From: Lunularia cruciata | Taxonomy: Eukaryota > Streptophyta > Marchantiopsida > Lunulariales > Lunulariaceae | Length of the DNA: 64,000 nucleotides | NCBI GenBank assembly: GCA_948567375.1 | Contig: OX419756.1 | Coordinates: forward strand, 59,038,333 to 59,102,332 | Direction: 5' to 3' | In this document: piece after piece, positions 24,321 to 35,845 of the stretch | Position numbering within the stretch: the first letter of the stretch is position 1 | Layout: the number at the start of each line of letters is the position of its first letter | The notes under the pieces: model-generated | The model's database searches: none | Told to the model about the DNA's origin: nothing | The model's input: the letters and a program-made list of their open reading frames with translations, nothing else | Position numbers and translations under genes: made by a program

Positions 24321-27300
24321 CTGTGAGCCAGTCTATCTCTCACTCAAAATGAACCTCTGATGGCTATTAAGGTAATGTACCATGGACTAAGAAGGCAAGG
24401 AACCCCAATTCCATCACTCTCCTCCAAGGCTAGATCTCCAAGACTCAAGACATTGCTCACTAGAGAACTCAATGAGAAAGATATAGTTCTGAATGAAAGG
24501 ATGATGAGTACCTCCGCATCTCTAGTTTAGATACTTGTGAAAAAGTTATGCACCAAAGTTGTTTCGGGTTACCGGCAAAGCATCTAAAGTAGCTAAAGTA
24601 CTAATTATTAGAGTAACTCAAGTTACCAAGCTAAAAGTCTAAGAGAATATTCATACTCTTAGGAATATTCCTCTAAGCATGTGATCTTATCTTGACTTAA
24701 CCACTAAGTCAAGGATTCCTTCACATGGGATATTCTTGGACTATAGAAGAATTTGAAGTAAAAAGGCTTGTGGGTCCAAGAGTTCTCAACTCTTTTGTGA
24801 CAAACCAACAAATATCACTTTTGTAGTAATCAAGTAAGTAAAGTTTGTTCCCGGAGAGATACAAGTCATAAATATCCAAATAAAAAGCAAATAATAACAA
24901 TCAAAATTATTCCAATGTTCTTCTTTAGTCTCTCAGGTAGAAACTACGCCTAGAAGAGAGTAACAAATGCTCAATAGCGATTCTTATCACAAATTACATA
25001 CTCATAATCACAAAACTTTCAAATCTTTCAAAACAAACTTGATTGTGATGATTCAATCCCTCTTGAATATGGCTACTTCACTATAAAACAACTTTGCCTC
25101 AGAATTGTGTTCCACCTCTATACCAAAAGCACAACTTCTTTGATCAAAATTGATTCACATCAACTCCACGCTGCATTCACAAATGTAGAATACTACCAAC
25201 ACTACAACTCCTCTCAAATCTATCAAGGCATTACTTTGATTGCACTTCACTCAAGATCAAACACATAGAATAAAGATCAAGGCTGCAGAATCCAACATCC
25301 AACAAGCACACTAACTTGCATTTCAAATTTCTCCCTGTACTGACAAACAAACACAAAGAATTGATACTTGGAATTAAGCTCAAGCAACGAGCACTACTTC
25401 ATAGTCCTTCACTTTATCTATTCTCAAGAATATGAAAACTGAACAACAACACACTACAAAAGCCACCTTTAAGTAGGCAAAGCTCTTGATATTTATCTAA
25501 CTACCTAAATTATTTCTTAACAATCTCCAGATTTGAAATGACAATTCACTTCTTCATATCTATCAATTTTTATCTCAAATTGGTTATGAATCCGATCCGA
25601 TGTCTACTTCTACTTTACCTTCTAAACCCAAAGTACCTATCCTTGATTCTTGTACTTTGACTTCCCATTCCAAACCAACTCGGATTATGTCTTTGGTTAT
25701 GTTTTGCCTACCTACTAACTCACTACAAAGACTATCTAACTCCGTTCTCACAAGATCTAACCTAAGACTTATATTGTCTCCTACCTCATTAATTTTCCTT
25801 TCTACAAGGTCTCTCAAGCAAATCAGCAAATTTTTCATGTCAGTATCCTTTGCTTGCCTTTTCTTCATCTCTTGCGCCAAAAGTTTCAACTCACACCATT
25901 GTGTCTCCTCTAGACGTACTTCGGACTTAGTGTTGAGCATCACCTTTACTCCAACAACCACCTCCTCCATTCAGTCTAAAAATCTTTGTCCTTCATGCTT
26001 TACCTGAATTGCAACACGCTCCACCTGTAATTCTACTTTGTACTCCATAGTGCAATCTTCCAACTCCTTTGCATACTGTCCAATCTTTACCTCCAATGCC
26101 TTCACCAACTCTTGCAATCTCCCTTCTTCTTGATAGTGCTTGCTTAATTCACGTTGCCAGGCTGCATCCTTCTCATGTGCCTTTTGACTAAATGTTTCCA
26201 ATTCAAATTTCTCTGTTGTGACTATATCTCTCTTTAAACTGACTTCCTCTTGTGCGATCTTTACTTTGGCCTGCAATTTCTCTACCCAAAGTCTCTCATG
26301 TGTGTCTCTCATGTCTCATACTTCCTTCACTTTTGTCGCCAACTCCTTTCCTTGCTTCTCAAATTTTTCTTGCAGATTTTCATTGACCTTCTTTTGCAAC
26401 ATGGTGTCAACCCGCAATGTCTCTAGTTCTTCTTCTCCTCTTGTCAAACATTTCTTCAATTTTGCATTCTCTTCTTCCATTGCTCTAAATACCTGCAAGA
26501 CATTTCTCACTCTAGGTTGTGTGCAATGTACTTCTCTCTTCCTTCTCTCCAATTGCACTAACAGCGGACACACTACCTCTTGAAGATACTCCACTCCTTC
26601 ACAACACTCTTCTCTCTAAATCTTTACCTTCAACCTCGTTCAGCTGACTTTGCACCCAAAGTTAGGATCTTTGTATCGGTAACACGCTGTCTTTGCCTGA
26701 ACTTTCATCATCTTCCAAGTGCATGGCATCCACTTCCTTCTTCCTCAAGTCTCCCTCTTCTTCTAAATCTTGAGTCGATTCTTCAACTAGCACATCTTCT
26801 TCTTGCCCAATCAACTCCAAACTTAACAATTCTCCTTCCCTGATTTGATCAATATCTTCTTGCAGTTCCCGTTCTTCTTTGTCCAACTTCTATACATCGG
26901 GTTTGCCATCACTTCAGGGCTCCTTGCTTTGTAAAGTTAACTATGCTTCTTTGTCCTCTACTTCCACTAACTTTGACTCAATCCCTCCCTCTAACTCTTT
27001 GTCTGTCGTGGGAGTTTGCAACCTCATCCTTTGGACTACCTATGTTCTCCTTGCCTTTGTAGTCTGCCCAAGTGAACTCCATTCTTTGGGTCTTGTCTTT
27101 TCCTTCTCTTTAGAAGAGATATCTCAGCCGGTTGATTGTGCTCAGTCTTTTGATCTTGCTCATCATTACTGTGTAGCGGTTGGATGTACAACTTCTCTTC
27201 CTCATCCGCTTCCTTTCATAAATCTGGGTGAAAGTGCAATACCACCTTGTTTCTCTCCTCTCCTTGCAATAGATTCAACCCAAGGTAAAAGTGAGCGGCA

Positions 27301-28708
27301 AACAATACAAAGTAATGGGGTGATGTCTGGTCCTTCCAATTCAACACCATCACCGTCGTGCGTTTGTAGAAACTCTTTGCCCAATTGATTGGCTCACCCG
27401 CAAACATATGGTGAAAGAAGGCTGCTTGATGCTTTGTAATGTACATGGTGCACTCCGGTTTGAAGATTGCCATCAAACTTGCCATGATACTCTGCTGGAT
27501 TGGATCATGATAATTCTCCACCTTGTACCCATTCTTTGTTCTATGTACACTAAACAAACCCTTCACCTCTTGAGTCTCTCCCCCCAAGTGTTCTTTCTCA
27601 AAGAAAGAGGCACCCATCTCCTCTCCGGCTTCTCTTCCCAATACTAGCCTCAAATCTGACTATGTCCATCAAGCTAGATTGCCGTTCTTCTTGATGGCTG
27701 CTGTGCTTTCTGCACAATTGCTTGCAGCTATCTTGGTCATGAATTTTGGAAAGCTAATGTTCTAGTTCCATGCCAAGAACATGATACAATGTCTCGACAA
27801 GACTTCAATCCATGCCACCATATCTAACCTCTTCACTGCAGGATTTTGGACTCCCAGTGAAGAGCACTTCTTGAATCCTCTCATCTCTTTCCTTCACAGC
27901 TCTGAACACTCTTGAGTCAGTTCCCCGGCCCTTTGTTGCAAACTCTCACTCATGCAGGCAACCTATGGATTTTTCTCACAACTAGTTGCTTCTTGTGGGA
28001 TTCCACTACACAACTTCTTAAGGACACATGATATTTCTATAGGGTTTTTTCATTTCTTGGGGAAACCTTGCTTTTATAGTGGTGCAATCCTCCATCATTA
28101 GTCAGCTGAACTTTGACTGATAAATCACACCTTTTGCATGAGTTCCTCTTGTCACTATCAAGGTGCGTGCTAGTCTTGCTATTTCATAATGGTTCTTGAT
28201 TTGCGGTCCAACAAAAAAGTTGTTACCCGTTCTTTGCATCTAATTGTATCTCCCAAGGCAAATTCTTCTTTACTTTGACTTCAGACCTGACCCTTTGTAT
28301 CCAACTTCTGATAATTTTTGACCCAAAGTAACATTTCTTTGGCTTTGCCAAAAAATCAATTTCTTACTCTTCTTTTCCCAAAATAGATTCAATTCCTCAT
28401 CAACTATACCTTTCTTTGTCCAAAACTCCATAAAACCAAAAAAAATAAAAAATGTGAGTACCACATCTTTCCTTAAAGCCAAACACCTAAAGATAATACC
28501 AAGTCAATACACTAGAATCCAAAATAGTGGTGCTCATCTTTTCCACTTCCTCTAAAGTAAGGTCCACACTATCCTAACTATGACTAACTTTAGCCAATCA
28601 TGACTAATATAAGATCATCCTTTATCTTTATATAAATAATATCTCTCAAGTATTTGTAATACCAAACTAAATATCACAATAGCACATAGATGAACAAATG
28701 GGTGTTAT
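24321..28708 (-). mobile_element. 4.4-kb element of unknown class (element C, long form)
   Basis: The ends are defined by comparison with 35,846-36,535. The first 472 bp (24,321-24,792) and the last about 240 bp (28,467-28,708) match that short copy in order; the 3.67 kb between is absent from it. The element also interrupts the right arm of the inverted duplication exactly where arm sequence resumes at 28,714. The flanks TGGTC (24,316-24,320) and AGGTC (28,709-28,713) look like a 5-bp target duplication with one change. Ends are TGTGAG... and ...GGGTGTTAT; no LTR pair or long inverted repeat was found. It carries a long broken frame on the minus strand. Confidence 0.7.
25584..28030 (-). pseudogene. 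Long coiled-coil protein gene relic inside element C
   Basis: Successive minus-strand frames read as one protein of roughly 800 residues with only a few stops: an N-terminal part (28,030-27,660) with MRGFKKCSSLGVQNPAVKRL and HCIMFLAWN; a globular part (27,653-27,216) with KGLFSVHRTKNGYKVENYHD and HQAAFFHHMFAGEPINWAKS; an acidic linker (26,886-26,662) rich in E and D; and long heptad-like coiled coils (26,594-26,316, 26,312-25,971 and 25,970-25,584). There is no reverse transcriptase, integrase or DDE motif. I do not recognise the family. It could be a gag-like or captured host protein. The modest number of stops over 2.4 kb suggests it was coding when the element moved. Confidence 0.5.
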
Positions 28709-28713
28709 AGGTC

Positions 28714-28765
28714 TAGATCCTCACATTTAACAAATGGAAAATCCTTTGTTTCCAATTTGCTGTGG
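28714..28765 (-). repeat. Outer end of the right arm: lipase 3' flank relic
   Basis: The reverse complement aligns with 15,035-15,080, the lipase stop codon and first 3' UTR bases: aaa-caaaggat--t--tttgtt, atgtg, and atctaga/gcc in order. Beyond about 28,765 I could not follow further lipase similarity, so the duplication boundary or later decay lies there. Confidence 0.6.
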
Positions 28766-29185
28766 GATAGTTTGGAAATTGACAGTCTTGAACTGCTTGT
28801 TGAGCACTGCCACGTGGTGCAGGTGCTATCTACATAAGATGCTTTATCTACTCTACTTTATGCTTCTCTATGACCGCACACCACTTCTATATGCTCATTT
28901 CCAATGGTGGTGTTTATCAAGTTCATGCTTAAACTCTCCATAATGAGTTCTTGTATGGATCTTGAGGTGTTGCTAGCAATACTACTATCATGAAATAGAG
29001 ATATTCAAACTCTGCAAGTTATGAATACATGCTAAGCTCCTTAACACAACACTCCTATATTCCTCTTTTTCCCTTTCACAAATTATATACATTGCATGCT
29101 CACAAGGTTCAGGACTTGCAAGCATGCATGCTTGTACTTATTTTCTTCATACAATCATCATTACTATGGTTGAGTAGGCCATGAT
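28766..29185. other. Intergenic stretch before copia-B
   Basis: No gene or LTR was recognised. The 5' LTR and primer-binding site of copia-B should lie here but are not identifiable, so that element's 5' end is either lost or too diverged. Confidence 0.4.
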
Positions 29186-29189
29186 GGCC

Positions 29190-32100
29190 CAAAAAATTTA
29201 CCGTATCGATCCCCTTACCAAAATTGACTATTGGTACAAATGGAAACACCACTCTAAAGTCATCTTGCATGCCCAAGACATATGGGATATCACCTCAACA
29301 ACTTCAAATCATGCAAAAGATGGGACCTCAACAAGACTTCAAGAAATTGCATGCTAACAAAGTAGTTCAAACAAGTCACTAGGGACAAGGAGGATGACAT
29401 GGCACAAATTGGATTGACCATGTCACCAATAGTAGCTCTCACCCCAATGACAAGAAAGACAACTAAGCAAATGTGGGACATACTTGTAGGTAGGTTCAAG
29501 AAAAAGACAATGCTTAACAATATTATCCTCCTAGATGAGTTCAATACACTCAAGCTCCACATCAAAGAGAATCTCTTGGTACTCATTGCCCGCTTGCACA
29601 AGCTCATAAATGGATTGAAAATTGTTTGTATGGACATCCCTAAGGATGCTCAAGCTACAATGCTTCTTGGAGTATTATCTATGGTAGAATACTTGCCCAT
29701 TGCCATGACTCTCATAGCCAGTGTGGAGGCTTCAAGGGAACCAATATCTTGGCAACATTGCACATCAAGGAGCTATACTAGCAAGATGGATCTCACCTTC
29801 AAGTATTGTGGCAAAAGATGGTATCATGAGATGGTCTATTACAATAGGATGAGATTTTCCTTGGTGCACTTGCATCATGTCCCATAGACCAATGTGCATC
29901 ACAAGACCACATCATGTGGATCATTCAAACTCATCTACATCTAGCAAGAAGTTGCCCACAAGGCCAAGCTCCTCCCATTGTAGTTGCGGTAGCCATGTCT
30001 ACTTGGTCAACAAACGGTCTATCATCCTCCTTCTATGACCATGAGTGTCTATTATGTCCACCTCTCAGATGTGTTTATTGAATCATATGTTGGGATTAGC
30101 AACCTTGTCTTTGACTTTGGTACAACCTATCACATCACCAACAATGGTGATGCACTTCATGATCACAAGACTCTTGATACCAATAAGCCTATTATCCTTG
30201 GAGATGGTAGTATTACCAACACCTTTGGTAATGACACACTCCGTGTATCCACCTCAGCTAGGCAAACACTTGCCTTTCAACAAGGTTTGCTTTGCCCCAC
30301 CCTAAGGATGACACTACTTTCTAACCAAGCACTTGGTACTACTAGCGCTTGAGTTTCCTTCAAAGGTAGCTCTACCATCATGCACAAAGATATGCACATG
30401 TTTGCCTTGGCCAAGGTGGTCAACTGCCTTTACATGCTTGATGGCTCAATTCTCTATCTCGTTTTGTAGTTATCATGAATAATGCACTACTTTAGCACGA
30501 TCACCTTGGGCACCTCAAGGCATCATATATGGAGAAATTGCACAATTTTGCTATAGGCCTACCCTACAACAACCTACCTCATGGAGTATGCAAACCTTGT
30601 GCATTGGCTAAATCCCACCATGTGCCTATCCTTAGCATCCATGGTATCTAATATATTGCTACAATAAACAAGAACTTATCCATGCAAATCTAGCAGGTTG
30701 CATGTGCACTACATTGCTTGAAGGCAACTTATACTTTCTGGTCATAGTCAAAAAATTCATGCGCATAGTAGACATCTTGCCTCTCAAGCACAAGTTGGAC
30801 ATGCTATCAACACTCAAGGCGTATTATAACAAGATGGAACATCCTCAAATTGTTTATGAAAATCTTATGCATTGATGGAGGAGGTGAATTTTTCAACTTT
30901 ATTGTCAATGAATGGCTACATGAGTGCAGAATTGTGAAGGAAATGCCACCTCCTCATTTGATTAACTCAATGGCATTGCCAAACAAGCCATCCGCATACT
31001 TGTCAAACATACCCAAGTTATGATATGCACTACAAGAAGGCGCAATAGCTATTAGGAGAGAGTCATCTAAATAGTTACCTACCTACAAAACCAAAGCACA
31101 AACTTGCACTTGAATAAGTGTATTCTATGGGAGGCTTAGGGTGGTCTTAAGCCCAATTTGGAACACTTATGCACATGGAGATACTGTGCATTTATCTTCA
31201 AAGATCTCCATAGCTTGGGAAAATTTGATTTGCATGTGATCAAAGGCATTTTTATTGGCTATGGGACTAGTGGCTACATTTTTTATCTTCCAAAGATAGG
31301 CAACTAGTTGTATTTGCTTCATGCTTGCCTTGTCAAGCATACCACACCACAACATGTAGCAACTGAGGTTGATATCATAACCAATTGGTACTTATGATTT
31401 TTTTAGCAATAATGTCAAAGAAATAGATGCAAACAAACGTGCTATACCCAAAGCTAAAGCACTATTCATCACATAACAATGCCCATCACCACCACCAAAT
31501 GCATATATTATCATCTTGCACAAGTCTATCCACACATTTCAATTGTCTTGTTGGTAGCCCAAAATGAGTATGTTGCACCGTAGCCTTTGATAATGGTCCA
31601 TCCATTCATGATATTGAAATCGCTCTATTCCATCTTGCTGAGCGCATAACATATATGATAGTGCTTCATAGTGCCAATGCAGCATGTTGGAGCAAAGCAA
31701 TGCACGAGGAATGTAATGCTCTTATCAGGATGAACATTTTCATGGAATGTCTTGCTCTAACATGCTTTGCTCTGCAAATGTAACCCTATCTAAATGGGTC
31801 TACAAAATCAAAATGAATGTCCAAAGCATTGTGAAGAGGTTCAAAGCTCCTACCATTAAACAATGCTTTAGCCAAGGCACTAGCATTGACTATTGGAGAA
31901 CATTTGTACCAATTGCCACAATGGGAACCATGTATATCTTCCTTGGCTCAGCTACATTGCAATATCTTCTTGTTGAGCAACTCAATTTTGTCATGGCTTA
32001 CTTGAATGAGATCCTCAAACATGGTGTCTATTTGGCCCCCTAGCTAGGCTATGCCACACTTGGCACTATTTGGAAGTTGCATAAAGCCCAATATGGTCTC

Positions 32101-33241
32101 AAAAAATCTTGCCATAAGTGGTTCAAAACCTTTATATTGCATTTTCTTGACATGGGGTTTTCACCATCACCTTACAACCAATGCTTGTTCCACATCACCA
32201 AGAAAGAGCAAAAAATGCACCTCATTCTCATTCTATGTAGAAAATATTCTCCTCATCACAACATCATCATCACTCCTCATTACAATCAAGGACTATCTTG
32301 GGAGCGCTTTTGCAATCAAATATCTTATGCGCCACCTCCTTGGCCTTCATATCATATGCCAAGGCAGAGGCATCATTGAAAAGACATAAAATGACTACCT
32401 CAAATGAGTTCTCTCTTGGACCAACCTTGCCAAAGTTAAATTAGTCCACATGCCACTTGCTCCAAGAATGCAACTCACTGTTGCCAATGAATTAGAAGCC
32501 AAACAAACACAAAATTTAAGCAGATTTTTGGTAAAATAAACCATGCTACCAACTGTATGTACCCCAATCTCACTCCCAATGTCTTCCTAGTTGCTCAACA
32601 CTCATCCCACTCAATTGGTACACATTGGACGGCCCTCCAATACATTTGTTGCTACATTGCTGGCACCGTTTATCAATGCCTTGTCTACTCAACATCCAAT
32701 AGTATGCCAACCACATACACCGATGCCGGTGGGCCAACCAGCACTCATCCTACAAGTCCTACACATACGTAATCCTACTTCTTAATGACAGAATTGTCAT
32801 TTGGTCCTCTAAGAAACAAATAATGGTTACTCTCTCTATTGTCAAATCAGAATATTACATCCTTGTCCAACAAGTTGTGATGTTATATGAGTGCAAAGCC
32901 TCTTCACTTCCATAAGTGCTTTTCATGATCCCATCATAATCCATGTTGATCACCATTACATGGCATGATCACCATTACTTCCAACAATAGTAGTTTTGCC
33001 TCAACCAAGATGAAGCACATGGATATTTGACACCACTACATCAAAGACATTGTCTCAAAAGGCCTCATTTCTCTTGTCCACATTTCCAAAGAGGAAAATG
33101 TAGCCAATGCACTCACTAAAGTACTTGCTGGACCTTATATTGCACTACTCTACAAGCAAATTGGCTCCACTCTTTCTCACCATCATAACCAATATTTTTC
33201 AACTAAGTTACTTCTCATCATGTTGCATAGTTGATTGAGGG
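29190..33241 (+). mobile_element. Ty1-copia element, family B, decayed
   Basis: The + strand domain order is copia. Gag: from about 29,190, with WYKWKHHSKVILHAQDIWDI near 29,240, then 29,399-29,887. Protease region: 30,035-30,352, FDFGTTYHITNNGDAL in place of D-S-G. GAG-pre-integrase: near 30,500-30,630. Reverse transcriptase: 31,747-32,389, WVYKIKMNVQSIVKRFKA and AQYGLKKSCHKWF. RNase H region: 32,557-33,130, ending with DIVSKGLISLVHI. A purine-rich tract just before TGTTGAGC at 33,243 marks the start of the 3' LTR. The reverse transcriptase active site reads YVENILLI instead of Y-V-D-D, so even the catalytic pair is gone. Many stops are present. Confidence 0.85.
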
Positions 33242-34086
33242 ATGTTGAGCTAGCTAGATATGTTTTTTTTGTATATACATTGCTACACAACATACATTGC
33301 TATTAACATTACACACTATAAAAGCACAACTTACACATAAGTCATACATGAACTCTAAAGTGTCACAATAATCAGTTTGTTCACACAACTCAAATCACAC
33401 TCAATCAAATCATTACTTGATCTATCACTCAATAATCTGCTAACATTTGGGCACTAATTACAATCAAACCACATCCACTCTTGCTAAGAGAATCTAGGTG
33501 ATGCTTGCTGGGCTCTGTCCACCATAGTAAGGAACTCGAAGGCTCAAAATCAAAGAAGTGAGCTCTTTGGAGTTCCACTTCAAAAATATACCCCTTGGTC
33601 TTTAACCCTAATGGTCCCATTGACGGCACACTTGACGGTGCAAGTGATGGTGGGCCCCACCATGTAGTCAATACCCCAAACACAAACTCTGACCGTCAAC
33701 AAGTAGTCTATGAGTAACTACCAAAATGCTCCTGAGTACTAACACTACTACTCCAAAGTCCAAGAAATCTAGACATGACACTACCAATAGTGTGACAGTT
33801 GTTGTGCAATAGTGTGACAGTTGTTGTGCATATGAACATCACTACACACTATACATCATTGTCAACATTACACACTATAGAAGCACAACTCACACATAAG
33901 TCATACATGGACTCTAAAGTTAGGTCACTCTAATTCTAGATAGCCATCTACTCCAAGTATATGATATACCTTATTGTGTGCAAAGATCAAGAGGCCGGGT
34001 GCTATCAAGCCCCATTGTTAGTTGCATGTATGCAATCTATACCATATGAAGGATGAACTAACTATAGGTCAAGTACATATAGGACA
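33242..34086 (+). repeat. Probable copia-B 3' LTR region with internal repeats
   Basis: Starts TGTTGAGCTAGCTAGATATG after the polypurine-like tract. The LTR end is not defined. A ~78-bp segment at 33,284-33,360 (acattacacactataaaagc...) recurs at 33,842-33,920, and a 22-bp unit, caatagtgtgacagttgttg plus tg, is repeated perfectly at 33,785-33,806 and 33,807-33,828. No coding frame. Confidence 0.5.
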
Positions 34087-34836
34087 TCACCATTGTCCTT
34101 GAGGAACCACCATGAGGGGAGGAATCATACATGCCATATGCCATCCTCTCAAACAACTATCACACACTAACATAGTTCCAGTTCCACCAAAAGAGCCGCA
34201 TAACATACACCTCAAGCCTACATGTACAAATGCCAAGCTTGGGTCCATAGTACCATCAACGTTTGGGAGGTGGCATGGTGCACAATTTTGCACATGATCC
34301 TTCCAAGCAACACCATCACATCTTTTCAAGATGAGGACTCCAGATGGCAAAACCTCATGCATTCTCAAGATAGTGTGGCTTGTAGAAATATCAAGTGCTA
34401 TTGGTGCTATTTGTTGTAGATATACATAGTCACTTGGACAAAATTGAAAAATCAAGGATCTATAACCTCCTCCTTGAATGGTAGCATAGTATAAGGTATC
34501 CCTATGTTGAGCAATTGCCAAGTTCTCAAAGGCCATTGGCATCACTCTCCAAAAGATCTCTGCACATTGAGAACATGTACTCATCCATACATCTGGATCA
34601 TCTAAGTCCAAAACTTCAATAACATCTTGCCAAATAGCTATAGGTAAATCTGGGTCTCATCTATAGAGTAGAAAGTAAGGAGAGAAGGATGCTAAGGAGG
34701 CTTTCCGGCTGAACCAATAACCCACGGCAACCAAGGTAACTAGAGATCCCAATCTCCCAAGTGGTCTCTTTACAAACCATACTTCCGTAATCTTCTCTTC
34801 ACTATCTAAACCACTCTCTCTGCTAAGCCATCTATA
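34087..34836 (-). pseudogene. Gypsy integrase C-terminus fused to a truncated PHD finger
   Basis: The minus strand gives the end of a Ty3-gypsy integrase core (VGYWFSRKASLASFSPYFLL, then DPDLPIAIWQDVIE after one stop). It continues as a 174-codon open frame (34,611-34,087) with a beta-rich tail (GDYVYLQQ-like FCPSDYVYLQQIAP). The conserved linker DHVQNCAPCHLPNVDG follows, and then a PHD zinc finger: CMLC, CDSC, RGWHMAC, PP. The PHD stops after VPQGQW, before the last Cys pair. PHD fingers read histone H3 tails, so it may have steered integration, as chromodomains do in chromoviruses; this is inference. The fragment is bounded on the right by a chromovirus LTR. Confidence 0.75.
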
Positions 34837-35578
34837 TGTAATGCTCCAAGGACAAGAGAAGAGAGAAAACACAGATTTTACACTCAATCATCCGATGCCC
34901 CAAAGGAGCAAACCTTCTCTTTATTATATACACAAAGAGGATCTCCTCCAAGGAAGCTCCACCATAGGATTAGGCACACATATAGGTGATATGTCAACAA
35001 GCTCCACCCTTGGATTACTTACTTGGAGGGGTGACATGTTGGTCTTGGTCCTATCTAGTTGGTCAAACAAGCTTTGACCAGAGAGAATCTTTTAGAGAAT
35101 CTTCTTGTAAGAATCTCAAAATCACATGGGCGAGGTATAGTTGGAAAGCTCTCAATGAGACAAAGTAGGGGGGAGGGAAGGCCAACTTATCCTCTATTTG
35201 GGGGGGGAGGGTTGCACATTTTTGAGGCTTAATTCATCCGTTTAGGCCTCCAAAATTGCCTTTGAAGATTTTAGGCTTATTTCGGTTCCTACTCTATTAG
35301 TAGAAGTCCCCTATTTGTGATACCTCTTTCTAATCTGTTTATTCCATCATGTGTAACATCCTTCTAGATGTTACTAAACCAATTCTCATCTTTAAATCAT
35401 ATGTGTAGCTATTGGTTCTAATGTTTTCAAGTCTATTTTGGTTTCTACACTATTAGTAAAAGTACTCTTTTGGTGATACTTCTATTTGATATATTTTTAT
35501 CATCATGTATAACATCATTCCAGATGTTACCAAACCAAATTTCACATCTAGATCATATGGCTAGCTCTTGGTATTACA
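34837..35578 (-). repeat. Chromovirus E 3' LTR with internal tandem repeat
   Basis: 742 bp with matching ends: on the minus strand it starts TGTAATACC and ends GGAGCATTACA. An AATAAA-type signal near 34,920 (minus strand) fits the R region. Inside, two ~150-bp units (about 35,273-35,420 and 35,427-35,572) share ctattagta-aagt, gtgatac, tgta-aacatc-ttc-agatgtta and atcatatg. A purine-rich tract (AAAAGGAGGGAGG, minus strand) precedes it at about 35,580-35,594. Confidence 0.75.
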
Positions 35579-35597
35579 AACCTCCCTCCTTTTAAGA

Positions 35598-35845
35598 CGC
35601 AACGTCCTCGTGCAAATGTTGCTTAAACGCTTGCACCAACACCAGTGCATGTATCAAATTGGGAACAGGCTCCTAGGTTGCTTCATAGTGTGGGTAACCT
35701 TTCCACATTACTAGATAGTCCACCTGCGGATGGCGAGTACCACGTATGCATTTTTGGAGAATATACTCTACTTCATATTCCTCAGTGCCATCAATGTGTG
35801 TCGGACAAGGTCAAATGTCTTGTATGGAATGACACTAGCGTGATC
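35598..35845 (-). pseudogene. Chromodomain end of chromovirus E pol
   Basis: The minus strand from about 35,805 reads EEYEVEYILQKCIRGTRHPQ followed by VDYLVMWKGYPHYEAT, the classic chromodomain of Ty3-gypsy chromoviruses (Y-V-E-x-I-L ... Y-L-V-K-W-K-G). One in-frame stop replaces the expected Trp after EAT. Chromodomains bind methylated histone H3 and target integration to heterochromatin. The rest of pol is missing: element C (short form) is inserted at 35,846. Confidence 0.85.

Noticed and set aside
26218..27388. Long + strand frames opposite the element C gene
   Set aside because: Serine- and leucine-rich shadows of the minus-strand coiled-coil frame. The minus reading continues across several frames and the plus reading does not.
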